The notes under the pieces were generated by a model that did not search any database, was not told the DNA's origin, and worked only from the letters and a program-made list of their open reading frames with translations. A program made the position numbers and the translations under genes. From an uncultured Muribaculaceae bacterium (lineage in GTDB: Bacteria > Bacteroidota > Bacteroidia > Bacteroidales > Muribaculaceae), in contig CAMWXQ010000006.1 in assembly GCA_947178235.1 (NCBI GenBank), positions 1 to 18,972 of the forward strand: 18,972 bases of DNA. Reading direction: 5' to 3'. Shown here piece after piece: positions 1-7,767 of the stretch. Positions within the stretch are counted from its first letter, which is position 1. The number at the start of each line of letters is the position of its first letter.

Positions 1-139
1 AGGCATTGTGGCGGATGTAGTAGGTGAGGCCGTTGGGGAGTGTTCCGATCCTCACGGCGGGGTCGACGGGGAGGGGTTGGAGGGCCGAGGCCGAGAGGCC
101 CGCGGCGAGCAGGAGCGTTGTGAGTGACTTTCTGATCAT
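1..139 (-). CDS. M16 family zinc peptidase, N-terminal fragment (runs off window)
   Basis: Only the first 46 codons are present. Reading back from the ATG at 139 gives a signal peptide ([19 protein letters not shown]) followed by a short linker and the segment [18 protein letters not shown]. That segment is the typical opening of Bacteroidetes M16 (pitrilysin/insulinase-like) peptidases, just upstream of where the HxxEH zinc motif would lie. The catalytic motif itself is outside the window, so the activity cannot be confirmed here. The start lies 2 nt after the stop of the beta-barrel gene, so it is almost certainly the fourth gene of the operon that begins with the TonB-dependent receptor. 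The signal peptide predicts export to the periplasm or beyond. Family assignment rests on one short motif but it is distinctive. Confidence 0.75.
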   Translation of the reverse strand, partial: MIRKSLTTLLLAAGLSASALQPLPVDPAVRIGTLPNGLTYYIRHNA

Positions 140-141
140 TT

Positions 142-1665
142 TTAGAATATGAAGCTGATTTTGATGTCGATGTTGTCGCGGCTCATCGAACCGTGGTGAT
201 GCCGATGGGCCCATCCGGCCCCGATGCTGACGGCATATCGCCCCGCAATGGTGCGGAGCGCGCCGACCGAGGCCCCGAGCGATGTCGAACGCGCCGATGC
301 CACGGCATACGCGCCGCGCTCGGCGGCTTCGAGCCCCGCCATCTCCGCGTCGCCCGCGGCGAGGCTGAGGTCGCAGTCATAGGGGTGCGTCGTCCCCGCC
401 GTGAGTATGGCCGAGAGCATCCATCCGTGTCCAGCCGAGAGAATCCCGCAGGCCGAGGCCGTGAGCGAGGCTGCGGCGAGCACGCGGTAGCTGTACGGCT
501 CGACGTAGGCCGTGGTATTGTGGCCCCACGCGGGGGTGAGCTCGACCCACAGGCGGTTGACCGACCCCGACCGTATCCCCCATCGCCCCGTGGCGGAAAC
601 CGAGACGCCGTTGTCCGCGAACATCTCGTTGGAGGCTATGATGGGATAGATGCCCGATGCGGCGTCGCCGAAGATGTTCTCCGTGCCGTGGCGGCGCGAG
701 ACCTTGACCTCGGCCGAGGCTCCGCCGAAGTGTCGTCCCTCCATCCCGCTCAACCATCCCGCCCGGGCTTCGAAGTTGTTCTCCCACACCGAGGCGAGGG
801 GGAGTTTGTTGAGATCCGAGAGGATGTTGTCGAAGGTGAAGCGGCTGAAACGGCAGACGGCGAACACCCCACGCCCATCCGAGGGATAGAGGCTGAGGTC
901 GGCATCCCATCGGAGGCCGTCGTAGTAGGTCGAGAGGCAGTCTCCCGCAAATCGGTTGTAGTGCGTGCCGAGCCCTGTGAGGTGGAAAATCTTATCCACC
1001 CCCATCTCGCTCTTGAAGTCTATGTCGTTGTTCTGCTTGTATTTGAGGACGCTTACCCCGAGGCCCGCATAGTATGGGCCCGCGATGCGGTAGAGCGCAC
1101 CCGCCGAGAGAGAGAATCGTCCCGTGACATTCTTGGGGCGCGGGTCGGTGTCGCGGTATTGGAGCAGGGCCGTGTAGGCGATCTCCGCCCCCCACGCCCA
1201 TCGTCCGCGGTGGTCTGCATACCCGCCCGCAAAACTATACACCTCGCGCGTGAGGTCGCCGCCGATCGAGTCGGCCATGAGGTAGGGGTAGAGGAGCGGG
1301 GCATCGGCGGTCTCGTTCCAGACCACCGAGAGTGTCTTCCCGTTGGTGTACGAGGCATTGCCCCACAGCGTCGAGGAGCGGTGTTTGGTATATGTCTCCG
1401 CCCCGAGCGTCCATGCGTGGTCTGCGTCGCCGCCGCGTGGGTCGGGATTGCGGCGGTCGCTGCGCGAGGCATATCCCCCGCCGACCGACGTATAGCCCGC
1501 ATCCATGCGCCACTGGTTGACAGCGGGGTTGAGGTACGCGGGCGAGGCTATCTGCCACAGACCCGCGCACTCCTCGGCTACGGCGTGCATCAGTGTGTCC
1601 TGCGCGCCCGCGATGGCGGCGCACAGGAGGAGCATTGAGGTCACTGTGAGTCTCGCGTCTCTCAT
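142..1665 (-). CDS. Outer-membrane beta-barrel protein, DUF6850-like
   Basis: A 507-residue protein with a clear signal peptide (residues 1-21, ending AAIAGA before QDTL). The rest is rich in alternating aromatic and polar stretches (for example [34 protein letters not shown]) and ends in the aromatic DIKISFIF, as expected of an outer-membrane beta-barrel whose last strand ends in Phe. The repeated strand pattern and its position beside a DUF4876-type gene fit the DUF6850 family; the family name is from memory of such loci. The frame stays open upstream to 1977, but the start at 1665 is chosen because it gives the signal peptide and because its ATG overlaps the TGA of the preceding gene (ATGA, 1662-1665), which suggests translational coupling. 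Function is unknown; it is probably a partner pore or assembly factor for the receptor encoded two genes upstream. Confidence 0.75.
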   Translation of the reverse strand: MRDARLTVTSMLLLCAAIAGAQDTLMHAVAEECAGLWQIASPAYLNPAVNQWRMDAGYTSVGGGYASRSDRRNPDPRGGDADHAWTLGAETYTKHRSSTLWGNASYTNGKTLSVVWNETADAPLLYPYLMADSIGGDLTREVYSFAGGYADHRGRWAWGAEIAYTALLQYRDTDPRPKNVTGRFSLSAGALYRIAGPYYAGLGVSVLKYKQNNDIDFKSEMGVDKIFHLTGLGTHYNRFAGDCLSTYYDGLRWDADLSLYPSDGRGVFAVCRFSRFTFDNILSDLNKLPLASVWENNFEARAGWLSGMEGRHFGGASAEVKVSRRHGTENIFGDAASGIYPIIASNEMFADNGVSVSATGRWGIRSGSVNRLWVELTPAWGHNTTAYVEPYSYRVLAAASLTASACGILSAGHGWMLSAILTAGTTHPYDCDLSLAAGDAEMAGLEAAERGAYAVASARSTSLGASVGALRTIAGRYAVSIGAGWAHRHHHGSMSRDNIDIKISFIF

Positions 1666-2963
1666 GGCATCGGGACTACGCCGTCGTATGTGCGGCGGGT
1701 GCAGGGGGTGCCGGTCGCGTCGGTGGCGGTACCCTGTATCTCGACTTCGGACGGGGTACACATGCGGTTGAAGTCGGCCGACGAGTTGTTGGTATCGGCG
1801 AATACGGCGCGCCCCTCGGGGGTGACGTATTGCAGGCGGCGGCGGACGCTGTGGAAGTATCGGGACTTGTCCTTGTCGATGGTCCCGCACCCGGTCCAAC
1901 CGCAGTCGAGGGCGGGGGCACAGACGTTCCATGCGTATGCGGCGTCGACCGAGCAGTTGACGACATCGACGATCCAATCGTTGGGCAGACGGTAGGCGGT
2001 CTGCGACATCGGGAATGTCCCCACCGCGGTGACCTCCTCGTACTCGTAGGTATAGAGGTAGTCTTTGAGATATGTGTCACGGTCGACGGGTATGCGGGCG
2101 AGGCCGAAGGCGTGGAAGCCGCGGTTGTGCAACACCCAGAACGAGAGTGTGTAGCAGTACCACTTGTCGAGGTTGGCCACGGGGCCGTCTATGTCGAGGC
2201 TCTTGGGGTTGGTCGAGACGTCGTACCACTCGAAGTCGGCGCCCGAGAGGTCGAACGAGTTGGGATTGGCTACGCGGTGGTCGATTCCTGTGTCGGCGAG
2301 CAGCAGGTATTCGCCCGGAGCCACAGGTACGTCGGTGCCCGAGCCGGGGACGGTATATAGTGCATGGACGGTCATGGCCTCGTCGATGATGTCGGGGGTG
2401 TACTGGTACTTGCGTGTGGTGAGGAACTTCGACTCGAAGAGGGTGATGCCGTCGGCATAGATGACATGGTCGGTATTGTTGTAGAGTTTCACATAGTCGT
2501 CGCCATAATACTGGTTGCCCGAAGGCTGCAACGTCCCCGCGAAGAATACCTCGGCTATGATGAGGTCGTCGGTCGCTACGCTCTCGTATGCGGTGAGGCT
2601 GAGGCGTGAGGACGTGCCTGTGATGGTGACGGCGGCGCCATTGGCCCGCAGTGTGGTGGTCGCGGCCCCGCTGCGGAAGACGCGGGCCGTGTAGGTGACA
2701 TCATACAGCCCCGGCATCAGCAGGATCTCGGAGTTGCGGCTGAACTCGTATGCGGCGCCCGAACTGACGTTGCGGAATGTGTAGGTCTGGTCTACTACCT
2801 CGGCCCCCTCGGGCATCTCGGGGAGGGTAAGGTCGATGAGTACCTCTGTCCTGTCCGCGCCGACCGATGTGAGCGGATCGTCGCACGAAGCGCACATGAA
2901 CAGGGCAAGGAGGATCGCATAAATCTTATAAGTCATATAAATCTTATAACTCGTATAATCCAT
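1662..2963 (-). CDS. Surface lipoprotein, DUF4876-like
   Basis: A 433-residue protein with a hydrophobic N-terminus and a lipobox ending ASC, followed directly by DDP. An acidic pair after the lipid cysteine matches the Bacteroidetes lipoprotein export signal, so surface exposure is likely. Around residues 35-125 there is an Ig/carboxypeptidase-regulatory-like section (TYTFRNVSSGAAYEFS, GLYDVTYTARV). The central part contains DDLIIAEVFFAGTLQPSGNQYYGDDYVKLYNN in pieces, the hallmark of DUF4876 proteins, which resembles lamin-tail-like folds in which a polypeptide lists what 'it is' and 'where it sits'. It starts 19 nt after the receptor stop and overlaps the next gene by 4 nt. The start is uncertain: ATG at 2963 follows an A-rich leader (ATTAAGAATT), while ATG at 2936 gives a tighter signal peptide. 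The first 15 codons are made of 9-nt tandem repeats. Substrate unknown. Confidence 0.78.
   Translation of the reverse strand: MDYTSYKIYMTYKIYAILLALFMCASCDDPLTSVGADRTEVLIDLTLPEMPEGAEVVDQTYTFRNVSSGAAYEFSRNSEILLMPGLYDVTYTARVFRSGAATTTLRANGAAVTITGTSSRLSLTAYESVATDDLIIAEVFFAGTLQPSGNQYYGDDYVKLYNNTDHVIYADGITLFESKFLTTRKYQYTPDIIDEAMTVHALYTVPGSGTDVPVAPGEYLLLADTGIDHRVANPNSFDLSGADFEWYDVSTNPKSLDIDGPVANLDKWYCYTLSFWVLHNRGFHAFGLARIPVDRDTYLKDYLYTYEYEEVTAVGTFPMSQTAYRLPNDWIVDVVNCSVDAAYAWNVCAPALDCGWTGCGTIDKDKSRYFHSVRRRLQYVTPEGRAVFADTNNSSADFNRMCTPSEVEIQGTATDATGTPCTRRTYDGVVPMP
2919..2963 (-). repeat. Degenerate 9-nt tandem repeats at the lipoprotein start
   Basis: Read on the minus strand, the first 45 nt of the lipoprotein gene divide into five 9-nt units that nearly all end in TTAT or TTTAT: ATGGATTAT, ACGAGTTAT, AAGATTTAT, ATGACTTAT and AAGATTTAT. 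Because the unit is a multiple of three, the protein begins with five three-residue units ending in Tyr (MDY, TSY, KIY, MTY, KIY). Both candidate start codons lie inside this array, so gain or loss of a unit would move the start without shifting frame. Confidence 0.65.
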
Positions 2964-2982
2964 AATTCTTAATTTTCAATTC

Positions 2983-5757
2983 TCAAATCGTTACGTTCGC
3001 CTCCATGCCGAAGTACGCGCCGGATGTGCGGCGGATGGTGAGGCCGTTGCTCTTGTAGTCGGGCAGATAGTCGACGATGCGGTTGACAAAGGCCGAGATG
3101 TGGAGCTTGCTCCCGATTTTCTTTGTGGCCTTGAAGTTGAGGTACACCGCGGGTGGGACGGTCTGCGGCAGGTATGCCGCCTCGTTGAAGTGCCGGATGA
3201 GGTAGCCGAGCATGAGGTCATCGCGGTCTGCCTCGGTATAGGGGTGTAGTGCGCCGTCCTCGGCACTGATGTATGCCTCGGGGATGCCGTTGTCGCGCAG
3301 GCGCCGCGTCTTCACGAACCACATGCACTGGACCGAGGTGGTGAATATGAGACCCCACCGCGGGATCTGCGTGTCGAACATGAAGTTGGTGTTGAACTGC
3401 TCGTTGACGCGTCCGTCGTCGGTGCGGTAGAGGCCTACATATCGGTCGCTCACGGCGGTGCCTCCCACGACGTCGGTCACGGGGACATAGAGCATCTGCG
3501 AGTTCGAGTATCGGCTGCGGAACCATGCGCCGCTGACGATGAGCGACGTCCCGATGGCGCCCCAGCGCGCCGTGTTGATCTGAAACTCGATGCCACGCTT
3601 GTCGATGCGGCTGCCGTTGGTGACGCGGCGGTATCCGTCGAGCACCGAGATCGTCTCGGAGGGTAGGGCAGAGAGGGCGGGGGGAGCGCTGAGTGACCCC
3701 GGGATGATGCCCGAGGCGTCGTAGCGGGTCATCTCATAGGCCCCGTAGACGGTCGAGTAGCGGTAGCCCGAGCGCATACGCTCGTCGAAGTATGTGACCG
3801 AGAGGCGGTTCATGCCCATGTCTGCCCCGAGGCGAACCTCCCACTTGTGGTTGCGCGCCGCGCGCAGGTCGTGGTTCACGGGGTCGTCGATATATGTGCG
3901 CAGGCTCACGCGGCTGCACCCGAGCGGGTCGACGGGGTCATAGTAGTTGAGCTGGATGAGGTCGTTGTAGTGTACCTGGGGATAGAGGTAGTCGACGGTC
4001 GGCATCCTCGTGGTGATGCCGTATCCACCCGCCACGAGGAACCTCAGCGGCATCCCTGCGCAATCGGTCGGCGCCGAGTGCCACACGGCGTTGAGGCGCG
4101 GGTCGACGTGTACCCTGCCGGCGAGGCGGAAGCTCCGGTCGAGCCCCGCGAGGGTCTGTGTGCGCACACCGGCCTGGACTTCGAGCAGCGAGGCCCCGAG
4201 GCGCGCGCCCAGACACTCCTCGGCATAGGCCGAGACGAGGTTGAGGGCCGGAATATCCTTGTAGGCGCGCGGGCGGGTGGTCCATGCGGCGCCGAGTGGG
4301 CGCGTGAGGTCATAGACCTGTCCGTCGCCGAAGTTCTTGGTGGTGGAGAGCTCCACGCCCGCCTTATACTCGTGCGAGATGGCCTTTGAGCTTGCGGCAC
4401 GTCCGTTGGCGCTCAGTTTCAGGAAGAGGGCCAGTGGGCGTCCGTCGCTGCGGAAGTCGGCGATGTACTCCTGCACGAGATAGTGTCCGTCGCTCACCCC
4501 GGGCAGCATGGTGGTCGGGGCGACGGAGGCGCGCTGCGGCGCAACCTGCTTGCGGCGGGTGAGCAGGTCGTGCTGATAGCTCACCGAGCCGTTGAAGCGC
4601 ACGGCTTCGAGCCATGGGATACGGTTGGGTTTCACGCTGAGGTCCGTGGTGAGGGCCCAGCGGTTGTAGGTGCTCTTGAATTCGTCCACCTTGTTATAGT
4701 TGAGGTCGGGGTCCTCCTTCACATTGTCGAACGAGCCCGTGTAGTCGGCTCCGACAGACCAGTCGGTGAAGAGGGCCGATGCCGCCGAGCCGAAGAGCAG
4801 ATGGGCGCGGGCCGAGCCGTTGAGACGCTTGTAGTTCTGGCGCGGGTCGCGCGGATCCGAGCGCGAGTCGAGGTAGCCCGCATCGACGTTCACGACCTGT
4901 CGCCCGAGGCCGAACCCCTTGCCGGCAGAGAAGAGCTTGCTGTACTCGTCCACTTTCAGTCGGGCGGTCAGCGGCGTGGCGCTCTGTATGCGCTTGATGT
5001 TCACGAGGCCCGACGTGAGGTTGCCGTACTCCGCCGAGGGGATTCCGCGCACGATCTCGACGCTCTCGATGTTGTCGGTCGGGATGGTGCGCATGTCGAC
5101 ACCCTTGTTGGTGATGTTGCGCCGTCCCTCGGGGTCTGTCGAGGCCGCCGAGGGGACCCCCTGCATGTTGGCGTCCGTGTTTACCGGAGATCCGTCGACC
5201 ATGAACTGCGTTCCGAGCGAGGTTATGGCATAGTCGTCGCTCGTGTCGGTCTTGGCCCCCGTGGCGGTCACCGTACCGGTCTCGCGCAGGGTGATGAGGT
5301 TGGCCTTGTCCATGTCGGGGGTCTGCGAGATATTGCCGGGGAGCAGTTCGAGCAGGTCGGTGAAGCTCGTGGGTTGCAGATGCTCCATGGCGGCGCGGTC
5401 GATGCGCGACGAGCTCGTGAGCCCGTGGCTCTCGCGGGCGGTGACCACCACCTCGCCGAGAAGGTTGTCGTCCTCCTTCATCCTCACGTCCAGGGGCTTG
5501 GGGTGGGTGATGGTGACGTTGAGGGTCTGCGGCTTCATCCCGACGTAGGTGAAGGTCACGCGGTAGCTGCCCGACGGAAGCTCGATGCGCCACTCGCCGC
5601 GGTCGTCGGTGACGGCGCGGTGCGCGCCGGGGGTGGCCGAGACTGCGGCGAAGGGGAGAGGCTCGCCCGAGGCATCGGTCACGCGCCCGCGCAACAGATC
5701 GGCGCGCAGCGTCGGGGCTGCGAGCATCATGAGTATTATCGCGGGGATGAGCTTCAT
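2983..5757 (-). CDS. TonB-dependent outer-membrane receptor with carboxypeptidase-regulatory-like domain
   Basis: A 924-residue protein. Residues 1-19 are a signal peptide (ending TLRA). Residues about 21-95 form a CarboxypepD_reg-like domain (RGRVTDASGEPLPFAAVSA, then YRVTFTYVGMKPQTLNV). Residues 101-108 carry GEVVVTAR, typical of the linker before the plug. The plug spans about 115-257 and includes FTDLLELLPG, QFMVDGSPVNTD and ESVEIVRGIPSAEYGNLTSG. The remainder is the 22-strand-type barrel. It imports an unidentified ligand across the outer membrane using TonB energy. The length and domain order fit CirA/FecA-like receptors of Bacteroidetes rather than SusC proteins (which are usually about 1000 residues and paired with SusD; no SusD follows). 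It is the first gene of the operon with the DUF4876-like, DUF6850-like and M16 genes and has its own promoter at 5792-5822. Confidence 0.92.
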   Translation of the reverse strand: MKLIPAIILMMLAAPTLRADLLRGRVTDASGEPLPFAAVSATPGAHRAVTDDRGEWRIELPSGSYRVTFTYVGMKPQTLNVTITHPKPLDVRMKEDDNLLGEVVVTARESHGLTSSSRIDRAAMEHLQPTSFTDLLELLPGNISQTPDMDKANLITLRETGTVTATGAKTDTSDDYAITSLGTQFMVDGSPVNTDANMQGVPSAASTDPEGRRNITNKGVDMRTIPTDNIESVEIVRGIPSAEYGNLTSGLVNIKRIQSATPLTARLKVDEYSKLFSAGKGFGLGRQVVNVDAGYLDSRSDPRDPRQNYKRLNGSARAHLLFGSAASALFTDWSVGADYTGSFDNVKEDPDLNYNKVDEFKSTYNRWALTTDLSVKPNRIPWLEAVRFNGSVSYQHDLLTRRKQVAPQRASVAPTTMLPGVSDGHYLVQEYIADFRSDGRPLALFLKLSANGRAASSKAISHEYKAGVELSTTKNFGDGQVYDLTRPLGAAWTTRPRAYKDIPALNLVSAYAEECLGARLGASLLEVQAGVRTQTLAGLDRSFRLAGRVHVDPRLNAVWHSAPTDCAGMPLRFLVAGGYGITTRMPTVDYLYPQVHYNDLIQLNYYDPVDPLGCSRVSLRTYIDDPVNHDLRAARNHKWEVRLGADMGMNRLSVTYFDERMRSGYRYSTVYGAYEMTRYDASGIIPGSLSAPPALSALPSETISVLDGYRRVTNGSRIDKRGIEFQINTARWGAIGTSLIVSGAWFRSRYSNSQMLYVPVTDVVGGTAVSDRYVGLYRTDDGRVNEQFNTNFMFDTQIPRWGLIFTTSVQCMWFVKTRRLRDNGIPEAYISAEDGALHPYTEADRDDLMLGYLIRHFNEAAYLPQTVPPAVYLNFKATKKIGSKLHISAFVNRIVDYLPDYKSNGLTIRRTSGAYFGMEANVTI

Positions 5758-5791
5758 CGGGGTTACTGGGCACTGTGGTTTTTAGACGATG

Positions 5792-5822
5792 CAAAATTAC
5801 CGCTTAAAACCTCTGCCCGAAA
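5792..5822 (-). promoter_or_regulatory. Bacteroidetes-type promoter for the TonB receptor operon
   Basis: On the minus strand the -7 element TAATTTTG occupies 5799-5792 and matches TAnnTTTG exactly. A TTTC resembling the -33 TTTG lies at 5822-5819, separated by 19 nt. Transcription would start near 5785, leaving a leader of about 30 nt before the ATG at 5757. Confidence 0.6.
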
Positions 5823-5870
5823 TACCGAAAAGTGAGTATTCGGCCCCGTCTGCTTAATGGTTTTTAGGTA

Positions 5871-5901
5871 TTGCCGGGGCTTTGAGGGGTACGTAATTTT
5901 G
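5871..5901 (+). promoter_or_regulatory. Bacteroidetes-type promoter for the propeller-like secreted protein
   Basis: The -7 element TAATTTTG lies at 5894-5901 and a TTGC resembling the -33 element lies at 5871-5874, about 20 nt upstream. The predicted leader to the ATG at 5940 is about 30 nt. The -7 octamer and the next bases (TAATTTTGCA) are the same as in the divergent promoter at 5799-5792. Confidence 0.55.
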
Positions 5902-5939
5902 CAAGCGGAAAATTCACGTTCAAAAAAACCGATTACCGA

Positions 5940-7691
5940 ATGAAAAAACAGTTACTCTCACTTTTCAGCTTCGCCACTCTCGCCCTCGGGGTTTCCGCTG
6001 CCGCTCCCGAGGCCGTATGGGACAATCTCATCGACGGCTCGACCGCTGCCGGCGACCAGTCGACCTCCATCTCGCTCGATGCGGACGGGAATGTCTACTG
6101 GTATGGCACTTACGGCACAACCGCTGCCGCCCCCGATGTCACCTACGCGGGCGAGTTCCTCTTCAAAGGTGCGCCCTATGATGCCGGGACCTCGTATGGC
6201 AGCAACTACACCCTGCTCAAAACCGATGCGCAGGGCAACAAGCTCTGGTGTGTCTACTCGAACAGCGGCGACTTCGCCAGCAACTCGGGATTCAGCGCCA
6301 CCACCTCGGACGGCGGCGTCATCACCGTCTCCAAGGTGCGCCACACCGATGGGATGCTCGACACCAATATCCGCCTCGTCAATGCCGACGGCACACCCTT
6401 TGAGATAGACTGGACCTGCGACCGCCGATACTATCGCATGGCCATCACCAAGATCTCTGCCGGAGGACAGATCGAGTGGAACCGTATGGTCGACTTCTCC
6501 ACCCAGCCAGGCCCCGCAGCCTCGGGCAACTCTGCCGAGTTCTGGGCCGAGACGTTCAATGTCTCGGGGGGTACGGTAGACGATGAGGGGAACATATATA
6601 TCGCCCTCAACTACCGCAACCCGATGACCGTGGCCCGCAAGGATGGGGAGCCCGCCGTATTCACCCCCTCGAACACAGGCTCGTGGACAGGCGACACGCA
6701 GACCGCCTGCGGCGACTATATGCTCCTCTCCTTCGACAAGGATGGATGGTACCGCAACAATCTCCAACTTACAGGCCAGTGTGCCGCATCCTATTGTCAG
6801 GAAATCGTATGGGCCGACGGCAAGCTCTACTCCCAGGGCTACATCACCGGCGACGGCCACACCATGAAGGTGGGAGCCTTCGACCTCGCTCCCTCGGATG
6901 TCATGAGCCCGCTGGTAATCTGTGCCGACGCCGACCTCAATGTCTCGTGGGCCAAATGCTTCCCCGCCGAGAAAGTGCAAAATAAGAGCGGCTTGCAGAA
7001 CGTCGGGATCAGCCTCGTGAACGGCGGCCTCTACCTCTGCGGCCAGTACAACATCAAATTCTCAGACCCCGATGATCCCGCCAAGTTCGTAGCCGCCACA
7101 CAGGGGAGTGACCGCGAGGGCTTTGTCCTCAAACTCGACCCCGCCACAGGCGCATGGCTCGCCGCACGCGACAGCCGCGACGACGACTGGGACCGTCCGA
7201 GCGCCGTGGCCAAGACCGGCCTCACAGGCTACTTCGACGTATTGGCCAACCCCGCCGACGCCAAGAAAATCTATGTATTCGGGTATGTGATGAACGCCAA
7301 CGTCGGCGTATTCCTGCGCGAGTATGACGCCGAGACCATCGTGGCCTGTCTCCCCGAAGGCCAGTACAACATCGTCACCGGCGGAGGCGTCCCCTCGTGC
7401 CAGTGCGCCGCCGTTGACCCCGATACAGGCGCTATGTACCTCACCGCCCGCGGCAACAACACCTTCACCCTCCTCGGCGGCGACACAACCCCCAAACCCG
7501 CAGGGTGGGGCATCCTCGCAGCCCGCTTTGACCTCGGCCAACCCCAGACCAACATCGTCGAGACCATCGCCTCTCCGGACCCCGACCAACCCGTCGAATA
7601 CTACGACCTCCTCGGCCGCAAAGTCGCCAACCCCACCCACGGCCTCTACATCCGCCGCCACGGCCCCACCACCACAAAGGTCCTGCTCTGA
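5940..7691 (+). CDS. Secreted beta-propeller-like protein with T9SS sorting tail
   Basis: A 583-residue protein with a signal peptide (residues 1-20, ending GVSA). The body contains repeated segments of the type 'aspartate-x-aspartate-glycine-asparagine-valine/isoleucine-tyrosine' (SLDADGNVYWYG at 44-55, TVDDEGNIYIALNY at 212-225, AVDPDTGAMYLTARG at 491-505) alternating with LKTDAQGNKLWC, KISAGGQIEWNR and LKLDPATGAWLA. This pattern is that of SBBP/PQQ-like beta-propeller blades, but no catalytic signature is visible. The C-terminus (552-583) starts VEYYDLLGRKVANPTHGLYI and ends TTTKVLL, a type IX secretion sorting domain, so the protein should be exported and anchored or released by the T9SS. 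It is monocistronic, divergent from the TonB operon and convergent with a pectate lyase. I do not know its substrate; it could be an adhesin or a carbohydrate-binding protein. Confidence 0.85.
   Translation: MKKQLLSLFSFATLALGVSAAAPEAVWDNLIDGSTAAGDQSTSISLDADGNVYWYGTYGTTAAAPDVTYAGEFLFKGAPYDAGTSYGSNYTLLKTDAQGNKLWCVYSNSGDFASNSGFSATTSDGGVITVSKVRHTDGMLDTNIRLVNADGTPFEIDWTCDRRYYRMAITKISAGGQIEWNRMVDFSTQPGPAASGNSAEFWAETFNVSGGTVDDEGNIYIALNYRNPMTVARKDGEPAVFTPSNTGSWTGDTQTACGDYMLLSFDKDGWYRNNLQLTGQCAASYCQEIVWADGKLYSQGYITGDGHTMKVGAFDLAPSDVMSPLVICADADLNVSWAKCFPAEKVQNKSGLQNVGISLVNGGLYLCGQYNIKFSDPDDPAKFVAATQGSDREGFVLKLDPATGAWLAARDSRDDDWDRPSAVAKTGLTGYFDVLANPADAKKIYVFGYVMNANVGVFLREYDAETIVACLPEGQYNIVTGGGVPSCQCAAVDPDTGAMYLTARGNNTFTLLGGDTTPKPAGWGILAARFDLGQPQTNIVETIASPDPDQPVEYYDLLGRKVANPTHGLYIRRHGPTTTKVLL
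7601..7649 (+). repeat. T9SS-tail coding repeat, copy A
   Basis: This 49-nt stretch encodes the tail YYDLLGRKVANPTHGLY. It matches the minus-strand stretch 7849-7801 at 47 of 49 positions (differences at the 26th and 39th bases) and is a weaker match to 10668-10620. It forms the left arm of an inverted repeat around the hairpin at 7712-7750. Confidence 0.85.
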
Positions 7692-7711
7692 AAACAAACG
7701 CCTATAAACTA

Positions 7712-7750
7712 CAAGGGCTGTGTCGTAAAACAATTACGACACAGCCCTTG
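7712..7750. terminator. Bidirectional hairpin terminator between convergent genes
   Basis: A perfect 17-bp stem (7712-7728 with 7734-7750; core GGGCTGTGTCGTAA) with a 5-nt loop AACAA lies 20 nt after the stop of the propeller-like gene and 17 nt from the stop of the convergent pectate lyase. Being symmetric it can serve both strands. Neither side has a long T-run, so termination strength is inferred. Confidence 0.75.
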
Positions 7751-7767
7751 ATTATGTAAGCGAGGGG

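Noticed and set aside
193..1638. 481-codon plus-strand open frame opposite the beta-barrel gene
   Set aside because: Arg/Val/Glu-rich composition without family motifs; the minus strand encodes a signal peptide, barrel pattern and coupled start.
1665..1977. Upstream extension of the beta-barrel gene to 1977
   Set aside because: The extension is Arg-rich, lies entirely within the lipoprotein gene and would bury the signal peptide; the ATGA overlap start at 1665 is better.
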